Shown here one piece after another: positions 52,630 through 63,414 of a DNA stretch of 64,000 bases. The notes beneath the pieces were generated by a model. The model was not told the DNA's origin, ran no database searches, and worked only from the letters and a program-made list of their open reading frames with translations. Source of the DNA: Trichobilharzia szidati (lineage: Eukaryota; Platyhelminthes; Trematoda; Strigeidida; Schistosomatidae). The translations under genes and the position numbers were made by a program. Location: the NCBI GenBank assembly GCA_944472155.2, contig OX235272.1:91456020-91520019 (forward strand), in the 5' to 3' direction. Numbering within the stretch: position 1 is the first letter of the stretch; every line of letters starts with the position of its first letter.

Positions 52630-53190
52630 TGGTTACAGGATTTCATCATGAACTGACATTGGTTAGAGAACCATTGGAAAACCTGATGGGAGTACTGGAC
52701 AGCTGTTTCGTCCTAGTCTAGGACTCTTCATCAGTACGCACCCACGGAGGTTCAAACCCAGGACCTTCTGGTTACTAGGCGAGCTAACTCATAGATCTTT
52801 AAGCCACTGCGACCCGATCCAATGACCAGCCCATGAATTCTAACTTCTGCCAATTCACGACACAGCGCAACCGCCACCCAATGTCTTCGGCGAGTATTTG
52901 TCCTCATATCCGACCTGATGTACCCTACTGGTCACGACTTCTCACTAGAATCCCAGGTAACCACCTATCTGAATAGGGCAAGTCGCTAGTGAGCATCTCA
53001 TTGATATTCAAGTGTTGGTTTGTAGGGATTTGATTGGTTACAGGATTTCATCATGAGTTGCTGAAGAGTCCCAAACTAGGACGAACAGCTGTCCAGTACT
53101 CCCGGCAGGTTTTCCAATGGTTCTCTAACTAATGTCAGCTCATGATGAAATCCTGTAACCAATCAAATCCCTACAAACAGACACTAGAAA
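52630..53190. mobile_element. SINE-B inverted pair
   Basis: Minus copy 52630-53020, complete from tail to upstream module. Plus fragment 53040-53190 starts inside the hammerhead (CTGAAGAGTCCC, then GGACGAACAG with one A lost) and runs through the tail. A piece of minus tail (GATTGGTTACAGGATTTCAT) is repeated at 53032. Confidence 0.8.
52692..52737 (-). ncRNA. SINE-B hammerhead, C3A variant
   Basis: Minus: GTACTG, ATGAAGAG, GTCCTAGACTAGGAC (longer stem II), GAAACAGCTGTC, CAGTAC. All stems are excellent; only C3 is wrong. Confidence 0.65.
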
Positions 53191-53439
53191 AGTATTAATT
53201 CAACTTATCGCACTTGGTAACAGTAATATCAAAATGATTTCAAACACATTCAATTAAAAAAATTTTCTATTCACTACTCATATCATCTCATTCCGCTACT
53301 GCCTGATAAGTAGTCTTTATACGAAGAGGCTTTAAAAACATTGATTTAGCTTCTGTATTATTATTATTTTTTGATTGTAGCTTGATTCCACACCGTATTT
53401 TTGATACAAGTATGGAATTTTCAGCATGTGATATCGTTA

Positions 53440-53548
53440 GCCCAAATTTTGCAGGCCGACCATTGATATCGGGTGTGCGTCGGCAGGAGATCGAACCCCG
53501 GACCATGTGCACGGTCGGCGAGAGTCCTAACCGCTGTGCCACCGACGC
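53440..53548 (-). mobile_element. SINE-D head
   Basis: Minus tRNA-like head: GTGCGTCGGCAGGAGATCGA, ACCCCGGACCATGTGCACGG, CGCTGTGCCACCGACGCA on the plus strand. Confidence 0.65.
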
Positions 53549-53599
53549 ATATACATATCTAAGTTTTCAGTGTACTCAAGATTCACAGCCTGTTCCTAT

Positions 53600-53770
53600 A
53601 TATGTTTCATCCTAGTTTGGGACTCTTCAGAACCACAAACTCATCAGAGTTCAAACCCAGAACCTTCCAATTACAAGGAGAGTTTGTAGACCATTTAACC
53701 CCTGGGACCCAACCCAATGACCCATGAATTCTGATAACTTGAAATAAGTCGACTCCCTACAAATTAACTC
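53600..53770 (-). mobile_element. SINE-B fragment
   Basis: Minus: from the hammerhead stem II (CCTAGTTTGGGACTCTTCAG) through the tRNA-like head; no tail. Confidence 0.6.
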
Positions 53771-53799
53771 TTGAAAATTAATCTAAGGACCGCCTACAG

Positions 53800-54090
53800 G
53801 TTGGAGTTGCCTGCAGTTCGTGTGAGAAGTCGTGATCAATGGGATCCACCAGATTCAGCGCGGAGACAAATACTCTGCGATGAAACTGACTGGTGGTAGA
53901 AGTTAGAATTCATGAACCACCACTGAGCCGCGTCCCAGTGACTGAATGGTCTACGAGCTTGTCTTGTAACCGGAAGGTCCTGGGTCCGAATCCCAGCAGA
54001 TATGTACAGACGAAGAGTCCCAAACCGGGATGAAACAGACGCCCAGAACTCTAACTGATGTCAGCTCATGATCAAACCCGTCCCTATCTT
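53800..54090 (+). mobile_element. SINE-B copy with upstream module
   Basis: GTGAGAAGTCGTGATCAATGG, CGCGTCCCAGTGACTGAATG, GGTCCTGGGTCCGAATCCCA, hammerhead 54009-54054 (core ACGAAGAG), tail CTGATGTCAGCTCATGATC. Confidence 0.7.
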
Positions 54091-54414
54091 CTTAGAAATA
54101 CTGATTTCTTTTAAATTTTAGCTATCGAGATTCCGTGTGTTAATTAATTTCAGTGTAACAAACAAAAGTATGTTATCCCTCCCATTCACCTTTGATTATA
54201 AATCAGAAATATGAATTATTTAAAATTTAAAGTTCGTCTATTAACCATTGGCAACAAATTGGGACTACAACTTCATAAAGTTCAAATTGTCTTTGTAAGA
54301 TAATACCTAGGCTGATTTCGAAACGTATTTACCTAGAATCCACAAATTATTGAAGAGAGAGGTATTAAACTTCTGACAAACTCAGAAATTGAACCGTAAA
54401 TACATATTTCAAGC

Positions 54415-54935
54415 TTAACTACGGATTGATAAAAGTTAGAGAACTACTGAAAACCCATAGTGAGTACTGGACAGCTGTTTCGTCTCAGTTTGATACTCTT
54501 CACCAATACACACCCGACAGAGTTCGGAGCCAGGATTTTTCGGTTACAAGGAAAGCTCATACACCACTCAGACACTAGGACCGCACTCATTGGCAACTCA
54601 TAAATTCCGACTTCTACCAATTGGTGATTTTAGCGCAACTGGCACCAGCCAATGTCATCAGAAAGTATTTGTCCTCACCTTGAACCTGGTGGAACCCACT
54701 GGTCACAACTTTTCACTAGAACTCCATGTAACTTCGTCCTGCAGCCAGTCAGTAGTGAGCATCAGATTAATTTTCAAGAGTTCCTGGGTTCGAACCCCGG
54801 TGGGTGAGTACTGATGAAGAGTCCTGAACTAGGAAGAAACAGTCTTACAGTAATTCCTGATTTTCAGTGGTTCTCTAACTGATATCAATCCACTGTCAAA
54901 CTTGAAACACATCAAATTCCTACAAACTAACTCTT
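54415..54935. mobile_element. SINE-B inverted pair
   Basis: Minus copy 54415-54775 (hammerhead 54465-54510, C3 changed to G; head; upstream module). Plus copy 54777-54935 from TTCCTGGGTTCGAACCCCGG through a C3A hammerhead and tail. 3' ends outward. Confidence 0.8.
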
Positions 54936-54939
54936 ATAA

Positions 54940-55690
54940 TTACAAAAAATACGTGCCACCGCAGAGCGATAATACAACTATTTCATTTCTCTCACTCACT
55001 TAGTTGAAAACTTTCCTCCTAGTATTTCATCATTATTCATTGTATACTGTTTACTAATTAAGAACACACATTGAAAATGAGTAATCTGTGAATTCATTCA
55101 GTCACACACACACATACACACCTACTCTGTTGTTTTAATTAAAAAGTACAAAAATGACAACAACACCTGATTAATGTAACATTGCAATGATAGTACGATA
55201 TTCTCACAATACACTAGAAGGTAGGCATAATAATAATAATAATCGATATTTTTTCACTACTGTATGCATTCTACCGCATACATACTGCTACTTCTACTAC
55301 ATACAGTATTATTGCGTCATACTAACCATTGCAAATATTTTCAAACTTTATAAGAAATGTTAGGCGTAGAATAGAGTGAAAACAAAAATTTACAAAGATT
55401 AGGAAAACATTCTTTTGTTTTTCTAAATTCTACCCTTCACATTAATTTAAATTTATGAGACTTTGGAATACGCCGTTTTGATGCTCAGTCTGAATGCATC
55501 AAACACTCACTCAATTCACTTCTGCTATGCTGATCGATGCCCAGTCTACAAAGTGTAAACCACCAATCAGAATTGGCCTACGTCAAAATAACGCCTACTA
55601 TTTTATTGACCATGATTATAGACTGCCTAACCGATATATCCTTCCGTAATTTTTTGAATTATAAGTTATTGTGTAAATTTATTTATTATT
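54940..55690. other. No gene seen
   Basis: AT-rich with a (TAA)n run near 55228-55243. Confidence 0.45.
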
Positions 55691-55694
55691 ATTT

Positions 55695-55945
55695 ATTTAT
55701 TTTATTCCTTTACGTTCCCAGTGGTGGGACATAGGGCTTCAAGCTAGAGCTTTGAAGTTTCAGTAGCAGTGGTATTTATTTCTACGGGATGGGGTTGCTA
55801 GCTAGCCTCATGCCCAACCTTCCCTCTTTACCAGTCTTATTATTGGCTCTGTGAGGTAAAGCAGTGCGTCGGTGGCTGGGGGTCGAACCCCGGACCACAT
55901 GAGGCGTGGTTGGCGAGCATTCTACCTCTGTGCCAGCGACGCATT
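55695..55945 (-). mobile_element. SINE-D, best complete copy
   Basis: Minus: tail 55700-55735 (reverse complement GAAGCCCTATGTCCCACCAC, then GGGAACGTAAAGGAATAAA), body, and tRNA-like head 55865-55945 with near-complete acceptor stem (GCGTCG / CGACGCA) and B box GGGGTTCGACCCCC. It gives the clearest tRNA-Gly-like head of the family. Confidence 0.75.
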
Positions 55946-56129
55946 ATTGTGTGAATAAATATATTCTTCCCGGCTATCTCGGTGTATTCTCAGTTACATA
56001 GCAGTAGTAGTGGGGATTCTATGACCATACCAGCTGGTGCGTGTTTTTCTTTTGCAGTAATTAATCGAGGAAATATTTCAATTTCTATTATTACTATCAA
56101 AAGTGTAACCTGAGCAATGAGTAAGAAGT

Positions 56130-56310
56130 TTGTAATTTTTGGTGGCTCAGTGACTCCCTTCCGGGCCGACTCACTCCTAAAACTCGCCTACTTTACTATA
56201 GCCGGAAAAATGGGAAGTTTGGGTGTAAGGTTAGCAAACCCCACCCCTTCAAGCATTGAAGTTTTATGCTCCACTCGGAACGTAACCAATGAAAAAAAGA
56301 ACAGAAACTA
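56130..56310 (+). mobile_element. SINE-D, degenerate head
   Basis: GGCCGACTCACTCCTAAAAC, GGGTGTAAGGTTAGCAAACC, tail TATGCTCCACTCGGAACGTA. Confidence 0.6.
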
Positions 56311-56454
56311 GTAAGTCGGTGAGAATGACATAACCTTAAAACAGCAATGTACAGAGAACTTTTTTATTCGTAAAGTGCTCATTGGAAACCTACTTTTATC
56401 TTTACCACTTTTGTTTTCTTATCTTTTGCATGGTGATATAAAATTATCATGTAT

Positions 56455-57030
56455 AATGAAATTATTATTAGTCCCTTGGGCTCTGAGTGGAACATAGGAC
56501 TCCAACAACACATCTCCACTTCCTTCTATTCTCTGCTGTCCTCTTCTGCTGGCTAGCTCCAAGACTGCCCATAATCTCTCATATCCTCCCCTCCACACAC
56601 TCTTCTCCATGTCACCCTCACACCAACGACCCACTCGTCGCTTCTCATTCGGACTCCACTTGAGGTATTGCCTGTATTGCGCGCGATGTCATTCGACGAC
56701 CTCAGTGTATGCCCGATACATCTCCATTTTCTCCTACATATTTGTTGAACAATCAGCTCTTGGTTAGTTCACTGTAGGCCAGAGTTCCTTGTGGTTAATT
56801 CTTTCTGACCGGTATGTTGGCCTGCTATTTGATCTTCAGTATGGAGGCAGCGAAGGCAGGCAGATGTTGATAAAAGTATGTAACTCGTTGGGAATCCTTT
56901 TTCGTGACGTGCAGTGCAATTTCCTGACCCGTATGGAAAAACTGACTGGCTGACTTCATATTTGTGTTGAAAATCCGAATCTTATTGTTTATGCTAAGTG
57001 CAGAAGGTTTCCAAACTGCTTTCAGGTTGA
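56455..57030 (-). mobile_element. RTE LINE 3' fragment
   Basis: Minus: CCCTTGGGCTCTGAGTGGAA at the 3' end, CTCCATGTCACCCTCACACC, up to the region coding for LYGSE near 56930 and beyond. Confidence 0.75.
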
Positions 57031-57044
57031 TGATATGGTGTTAT

Positions 57045-57310
57045 TTAAATTAATCAGTATTTGCCCGTTGACTGATCAGCATTCCACCGAAATGCTCGGT
57101 ATCTGCTGACATTGCAGCCCCTAGTCCGAATGCTTCAACGATGTCTGAAGGTTAAAATGATATTATTTATTTAATGGTGTGACCAGCAGCAGAATCCCAG
57201 ATTCACATTTCGTCCTCTTTCGGGACTCGTCAGTTGGGTTTGCATCCCCAATGCGTGATGGTGTCTCTACTGAGATTCGTATTAAAACGTGGCATGTTAT
57301 CAAACACTGT
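57045..57310 (-). mobile_element. Sm-alpha-type SINE
   Basis: Minus: tail (CTGACATTGCAGCCCCTAG, GCTTCAACGATGTCTGAAGG), hammerhead 57192-57240, GATGGTGTCTCTACTGAG and head remnant. Confidence 0.75.
57192..57240 (-). ncRNA. Sm-alpha hammerhead, best preserved core
   Basis: Minus: AACCCA, CTGACGAG, stem II GTCC/GGAC (4 perfect pairs), GAAA, stem III ATGTGAAT (two outer pairs only), C at the cleavage position, TGGGATTC. Stem I forms CCCA/TGGG with a bulged A. All conserved core bases are present, making it the best Sm-alpha candidate here for residual activity. Confidence 0.6.
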
Positions 57311-57314
57311 ACAT

Positions 57315-57720
57315 TTCAGTCTAATCTAATCAATCAACAGAAAATGCCAATTTTTCTAGAAATAATAATCTCTTTATTCTGAACAGTGTTTATATAATAT
57401 ACAGAATTTCCAACCGAAATTATTGCATAGTAGTTCTTCTTTGTCTAGGATCTTCAGGTAGAAGAGTAACTGACAGTAAATTCCCTGACACATTTCTGTC
57501 TGACCTGAAGTGAAAACCAATCCACTTATGACATTTCTTAATGTCTCCTTCGACAATTGTGTGACGTTTGGTTAAAAGACAATTAAAAAATGGGCAGGAG
57601 TCCATTTTTAGACCCAAGGAAAGAACTCAATAAATTGAAGACTATTCAGGTAATTAGTTTGATTTCTGAGGCAGTGACAGGCAGTTTGGGCTAAAAATCT
57701 CAGGAATATGAAGTCAATTT
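57315..57720. other. No gene seen
   Basis: Unassigned AT-rich sequence. Confidence 0.4.
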
Positions 57721-57724
57721 GTAA

Positions 57725-57950
57725 TAATGGTGACTAGCAGTGGAATCCAGTGGATTTCACTTCAAGTTATATATGACCAAACATCGTCGAAGCATCTGCA
57801 CTAGGAGCCGACATGTCAACCTCAAACCGAGCACTTCGGCGTCCAATCAATCGACGGGAAAATCTAAAACTGAATTACATCTCAGGAACAGTTATCTCTC
57901 ACCTATTGGGACACGTAGAAACTTGTCAATCAACAGGTTTTAGACACTTT
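57725..57950. mobile_element. Sm-alpha joint: short minus piece then plus tail
   Basis: GGTGACTAGCAGTGGAATCC (minus) then from 57748 the plus tail: CATCGTCGAAGCATCTGCAC, AGGAGCCGACATGTCAACCT, CAATCGACGGGAAAATC. Confidence 0.65.
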
Positions 57951-58099
57951 AAATACTCACGAGAGTAGAAAACACCATTAGAAATAATATTTTAATAGAT
58001 TAAAACAAAATGACGCAGGAGAAATTATATACAATATAATGATGGAGTATTATTTTGATAGCCTCCAGTGAACTTCAATAATACCTGATACCAATTGCA

Positions 58100-58265
58100 C
58101 AAGAGGTTGCTCTCGTGGCTCACTGGCCTAGTGAAGACTGCTTTGACATTTCAAACGATTGATGCTAGGCTTAAGTTCCAACAGGAACACGCAGATCCAA
58201 ACGACGAGTTCCAAATGGGCCAAAGTAAGCATCCTGGATTCCACCAACAACCACTCTCAACCATA
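58100..58265 (+). mobile_element. Sm-alpha-type SINE, head and hammerhead
   Basis: AAGAGGTTGCTCTCGTGGC (head), hammerhead 58193-58243 (core ACGACGAG; CAAA for GAAA), TCCTGGATTCCACCAACAAC. Confidence 0.65.
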
Positions 58266-58374
58266 TAAGATCATTATACATTGTAATATGGACGACATAT
58301 AGAACCTATCATCTAGATTAGAAATAATCTGCTATTACATCATTCATTTTGTGGGAACATACCAATAAACAACT

Positions 58375-58585
58375 CTTTCCCAGTGGCTGAATGGTATACG
58401 AGCTTGCCTTGTAACCGGAAGGTCCTGGGTTCAAATCCCAGTGGGTGCATACCGCCGATGATTCCCGAAAACTAGGATGTAACAGCTGTTCCGTATTCCC
58501 TGGTTTTCAGTGGTTCTCTAACTGATATCAATCCGTGATCAACTCGTAAAAACATAACTAACCCTTACAAACCAAACTATAAAAA
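58375..58585 (+). mobile_element. SINE-B 3' half
   Basis: TTCCCAGTGGCTGAATGG, GGTCCTGGGTTCAAATCCCA, hammerhead near 58446-58498 (core CCGATGAT, GTAAC for GAAAC), tail to CTTACAAACCAAACT. Close to the 9192 subfamily. Confidence 0.7.
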
Positions 58586-58589
58586 ACTG

Positions 58590-59030
58590 TCTATATTAAT
58601 TAGATGTATATTATTACCAAAAATTCACTATTTGAATTATTTATGTCTACCTTTAACAATTATCGTTCGTGCTCATTAACAAGTGATATCATATTTTTTA
58701 AGTTTTACATTACAATATAGCCTTACTACTACTATTGTTATTGTTAATACTCACTAGTGTTACTTGTTTATCACCTGAACAGATTAACTCTTAAATCTTT
58801 CACTGTAATTCTTAATAATATAGGTTCAAATCACGTATAGAATCTCCTAAGAATTTTCTTCTGAACTTCATAAGGCTTGATGAGTCCCAACAGGTGCGAA
58901 ACACAATATTACGTATTTCCCACTATACAACGATATCATTCTGAGAACCAAAGGAAATTTAGAAGATGAAGTATGTCGAGGGTTTACACAAGATACGCTA
59001 CATTCGAATTCGAGTGTTGGTTTGCCGGTT
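58590..59030. other. No gene seen
   Basis: Unassigned AT-rich sequence. Confidence 0.4.
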
Positions 59031-59034
59031 TTTG

Positions 59035-59420
59035 ATTATTGGTTTCAGGATTTCATCATGAACTGACATCAGTTAGAGGAGCATTGCAAAACCTACAGGG
59101 AGTATTGGAGCGCTGTTTCCTCCATCCTAGTTTGGGACTCTTCACTAGTATTCGCCCAATGGGGTTCGAACCCAGGACCTTCTAGTTACAAGGAGAGCTA
59201 GCTCATAGACCATTAAGCCACTGGGACCCAATCCAATGGCCAACCCATGAATTCCAACTTCTACCAATTCATGATACGGCGCGACCACTAGCGAATGTCT
59301 TCGGCGAGTATTTGTCCTCACACCCCGCAAACCAACACTTGAATATCAATCTGATGCTCACTAGTGACTGGCCCTATTCAGGTAGGCAGCTACCTGGGTT
59401 ATAGTGGGATGTCGTGACCA
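59035..59420 (-). mobile_element. SINE-B copy with a following plus-oriented piece
   Basis: Minus copy 59035-59325 (tail, hammerhead near 59105-59155 with insertion GGAG before GAAAC, head, upstream module). 59330-59420 is plus: AAACCAACACTTGAATATCA then GGCAGCTACCTGGG, i.e. the end of one unit joined to the start module of the next. Confidence 0.65.
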
Positions 59421-59424
59421 GGTT

Positions 59425-59548
59425 GGGTGTTGGGTGAGTTCGAGTTTCACTGAGAACACCATCAATCACAGGTACATCCAGATGACGAGACCCAAATAGG
59501 ACTAAATGAGCATCTTGGATTCCACTGCTAGTCATTATCCACCAAATT
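59425..59548 (+). mobile_element. Sm-alpha-type SINE fragment
   Basis: GAGTTTCACTGAGAACACC, hammerhead 59472-59523 (ATGACGAG; stem II ACCCAAATAGGAC; TAAA for GAAA; stem III ATGAGCAT), TGGATTCCACTGCTAGTC. Confidence 0.7.
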
Positions 59549-59549
59549 A

Positions 59550-60295
59550 CTCCAGAATGTGAATAGTGTACAAATAACTGCGATCACTAATTACATCGGG
59601 TCAAGTTGTTTGTTTTTTCAAAAAAAATTAATGAATAATTCGATCAATAAACCACTACTGCTATTTATCAGATTACTAAACTGTCAACTGGTTAGTGCTT
59701 TAAGAAATAACATTAAATGCTGATCACTATTACGTAATATAGACTTGAACTGTAATCAACTGATAACAAGTAGAGAGAAATCGATTGAGGTTCAAGTGTA
59801 GTTATTTTATTAAAATTCATTATTGTGTTTAAAGCATACATAATTAAGTAAAAACTCTACTATTTTTTAAATTATGATTATTAATCATAACACTGCCTGA
59901 CCACAACAGAAACAAAAGAAAAAGAGAGATACTCATGAGTCACAATAAAATGAAATAACAAAGATGGTGACAGTATCAGAAAGGAGTACTGAGAAGTGTT
60001 CATTACATACAAGTCATATTGCTCAGATATATATATATATATGGGACCCCTCAGAGGCCCGCAGTTGTCACACCTGCTGGTAAACAACATCATTCTGAAA
60101 TGAAACTAGATGAAAGCATTGACTAACGGACTCTCATTGGTTGACTAAATAAATAACCACATCCTTATCAGAGAATATAAAGATTGGTTCGATGAAAACA
60201 AACAATAACACCGATTGGAATCGCTAATGATAGTGATGGTGGTGGGCACAGGGTGGTGGCGGCGGAAGGATAGAATCATCTCAAAATCATCCTCT
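59550..60295. other. No gene seen
   Basis: AT-rich with a short (TA)n run at 60028-60040. Confidence 0.45.
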
Positions 60296-60299
60296 GCAT

Positions 60300-61395
60300 T
60301 CTGATTTATCAAACCCATTCAACAGCGGGCTGGCTATATGGCAATGCCACGTATCAAGTGATCCACAACGGAAAACTCAGTGAGGCGCTGAAAGTGAATA
60401 CAGGAGTAAGACAAGGCTGCCCGCCTACTATCACCGATGATGATATTCTTAATTCCGGTGGACTGGATTATGCGTCAGAATGTGGGAGAGCGAGGAGACA
60501 GGAATACGCTGCACTAATCGACAAGAAGACTCTAGAAGATCTGGATTTCGCGTGTGGATGATTTATGTTTAATATCACACAAACTCGAAGACTTACAGGC
60601 GAAAAGCAACAAAGTGGCTGAAGAGGGAGGCGGCGAAGACAGGACTCCAGGTGAACGTAGAGAAGAGGGAGGTGATGAAGTTAAACAACCAGCACCAATC
60701 ACCATCAACAGGAGAGATTTGGAAGAGGTTACTTCCTTCACTTATCTAGGAAGCACGGTTCAACCACAGACGGATGGCACCGATGAAGATGTCAAAGTTA
60801 GCCAGAATCGGAAAGGCAAGATACGTCTTCATCAATCTGAAACCAGTTTGGAAATCTCCTGCACTCAGTCAGCGTAAACAACAAGATTCGGATTCTGTTC
60901 AACACAAATGTGAAGTCAGTCAGTTAGTTTTTCTATACGGGTCAGAAACTCGCACTGCGTGTCACGAAAAGCATTTCCAACAAGTTACAGACCTTTATCA
61001 ACGGCTGCCACTTTCACTGGCTGGCTCCAAATTGAAGATCAGATGGGCAGCCAGAGAGGATTAGCAACAAGAAATCCTGACCGACAGCGAACTAACCAAG
61101 ATCCGATTGGTCAACAAATATGTAAGAGAAAATGGGGACAGTTAGTACATACGCTACTGAGGAGGCCGTCGAATGACATAGCGCGCAATACAGGCTATCA
61201 CTCGAGTAGAATCCGAATGGAAAGCGACGAGTGGGTCGTTGTTGTGAGGATGACGTGGAGGAGATCGGTTGGGGGTAAGAGGTGATGAGGGATTATGGGC
61301 AATCGTGGACGCATCTGACGAGGCCAGCAGTGCATAGGACGAAGTGGGGATGTATTGTTGAAGCGGTATTTTCCAATTGGAACCCAAGGGAATAA
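60300..61395 (+). mobile_element. RTE LINE fragment, broken FADD lineage
   Basis: From VIHNGKLSEALKVNTGVRQG (60358-60420) to the 3' end GGAACCCAAGGGAATAATAG. At 60540-60560 the FADD box reads TTCGCGTGTGGATGA, a frameshift that makes an immediate stop. Downstream: FTYLGS, TFIN-like and RPSNDI remnants in several frames. Confidence 0.75.
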
Positions 61396-61439
61396 TAGTA
61401 AAATAATAAATCTGCATTCTGAACTTCTTGAACAGGTTA

Positions 61440-61880
61440 GGGGATCAAGCTGATCGACCATTCAGGCACTTGGATGGGAGCTCAGTAACCCGTGAATTCT
61501 AACTTCTGTTCTCAACCATTGCCTCCGATAAACATACACTTCACCTTGACATGTTGGACTTATAATATAAACATCGATTGCTAGCTCATTGATGGCTACT
61601 GCATGAAGGGCCTGAAATGGATGCACATCGAAGGCATTGGTTGAGGGTAGCGCTATAGCACGAACTGACAGAGTTAGAATCCACAAGTCATTAAATTTCC
61701 GGCCAATTGGCTGAATAGTCAGCATGCTTGGTCTCATCATCTGAAGGCCCCGGGTCCAGTACTTGATGGGGTTGTGGGCTTACATTGCTGAAGTGTCCCC
61801 GAATAGGACAAAACATCTGTCCAGTACTCTCTAACAGATGTTAGTTCGTGGAATGAATCCAAATCCCCACAAACCCCATA
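61440..61880. mobile_element. Diverged SINE-B inverted pair
   Basis: Minus piece 61440-61560 (head and upstream module). Plus piece 61600-61880 with GGCCAATTGGCTGAATAGTC, hammerhead near 61772-61820 (core CTGAAGTG, stem II GTCCC...GGAC, AAAAC for GAAAC) and tail. Confidence 0.65.
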
Positions 61881-61884
61881 ATCT

Positions 61885-62630
61885 AGGTAATTTGTAAGCA
61901 GCATACAGAGTAGTAATTCTCATATAACTTTAATGAGTTTGATATAGTACGCCTTAGGCCCTAAACCTCAGCTAAAATATGTATATAACTGTTGGTATGC
62001 ATGTCATCCGCTTTCCTTCTTAACAAAGTCATGTGACAATCTGCTTTCACAATAACTACACTACAACTTTCAATCGATAATAATCAATAAGATTCTGTAG
62101 AAAGGTATAAATAATACAGTGAAACATTAAGCACCTTTTATTTTAAGCGAATTATATATATATAGTCACATACACTAACTGAGCTTTTATTACTATTATT
62201 ATCATTATTACTATTACTATTCATACACAATAAAAATTCCTATTAAATAAATGATGGTAGACAGATTGTTTCACATGTACTTTTATTCTAAATGTCTGTG
62301 TACAGAAGAAGATTTAATTCATTTGATCCTGTCTGAAAAAATACTATAGAGTGCATTTTATTGCTATTATTATTATTATTACTATTATCATTAATATGCT
62401 GAAGACTCTGACCCACAGAATGATATTTCAATATAAAATTGACATTTTTATATGCCATTTCGACTTTTCAAAAAGGTTAACTGGATGGGAGGAATTGAGT
62501 AATGACAGATTGATTATGTCTGTCTGTCTATCTCTCTGTCTAGCTACCTGTCTATCTAGCTGTCTAGCTGAGGAAGACAATCCATTTTAATTTTACTATC
62601 AGCGCGGAATGATAATAAACAATTGTCATT
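61885..62630. other. No gene; simple repeats
   Basis: AT-rich with (ATT)n runs and a TCTG/CTAG-type run at 62518-62572. Confidence 0.45.
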
Positions 62631-62634
62631 AACG

Positions 62635-63010
62635 GCGAGTATTTGTACTCACACCCGACCATGTGGATCCCACTTGATCACCACTTCTCACTACAACTCC
62701 AGGCAACTTTCTCCTGGAGGCAAGCGCTGCCAAGTATCAGATTAATTTTCAAAAGTTACTTGGGATTTGAGACAATAGACCGGGTCCCACAGTGGCTAAA
62801 TGGTCTAATAGCTTTCCTTGTAACCGGATGCACCTGGGTTTGAACGTCGGTGGATGAGTACTACTGATGAGTCCCAAACTAGGACGAAACAGCTGTCCAA
62901 TACCCCCTGTTGGTTTTCAATGGTTCTCTAACTGATATCAGTCTGCAGTCAAACGTGAACCAAATCAAATGCCTACAAAGTAACTCTTGCAAATTACTCC
63001 AAGGCACCCT
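62635..63010. mobile_element. SINE-B inverted pair with best-preserved ribozyme
   Basis: Minus upstream module 62635-62750, then a plus copy 62755-63010: GGTCCCACAGTGGCTAAATG, CACCTGGGTTTGAACGTCG, hammerhead 62858-62903, TTTTCAATGGTTCTCTAACT, end CAAAGTAACTCTTGC. Confidence 0.75.
62858..62903 (+). ncRNA. SINE-B hammerhead with fully intact core
   Basis: GTACTA, CTGATGAG, GTCC-loop-GGAC, GAAA, palindromic ACAGCTGT, C, CAATAC. Every conserved core residue is present. Stem I has mismatches (4 of 6 pairs). It is the only SINE-B copy seen with an unaltered core. Confidence 0.7.
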
Positions 63011-63014
63011 AGTG

Positions 63015-63410
63015 GCTGGCTACCGAACGAAGTTGACTAGAGTTCGAGTCAGAAGTCAGAATAATTATTAATCTATCACTATCACTAGAGTGCAAGTGAA
63101 ATGAAATCATATTTAAGTTGAAAATGTCATTTTTAGATATGTCATTTATGTACACCTTGCAATTGAAAACAACTAAGAGATACAAGTGGATTCAAAGGCG
63201 ATGACTCTAACAAAAGTACCTTGATGTTGAAATATATTCACAATCAATGAAGGGTTTCAAATGAAAGGTAAATGCGGACAAGAAAGGCGTGAATACATAC
63301 ATACATACTTACATACAACGATCGATCGATAACGATAATCAAAAGTAGCAACAAAAATATCCGCAAACTTTACAAAATAATCTCCAATAACAGTGAATAT
63401 TATCCTGAAG
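63015..63410. other. No gene seen
   Basis: AT-rich with a CATA/GATC simple tract near 63293-63330. Confidence 0.4.
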
Positions 63411-63414
63411 AAAA

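Noticed and set aside
55865..55945. tRNA-Gly-like sequence
   Set aside because: Part of SINE-D with body and RTE-like tail; anticodon arm altered; several degenerate copies nearby.
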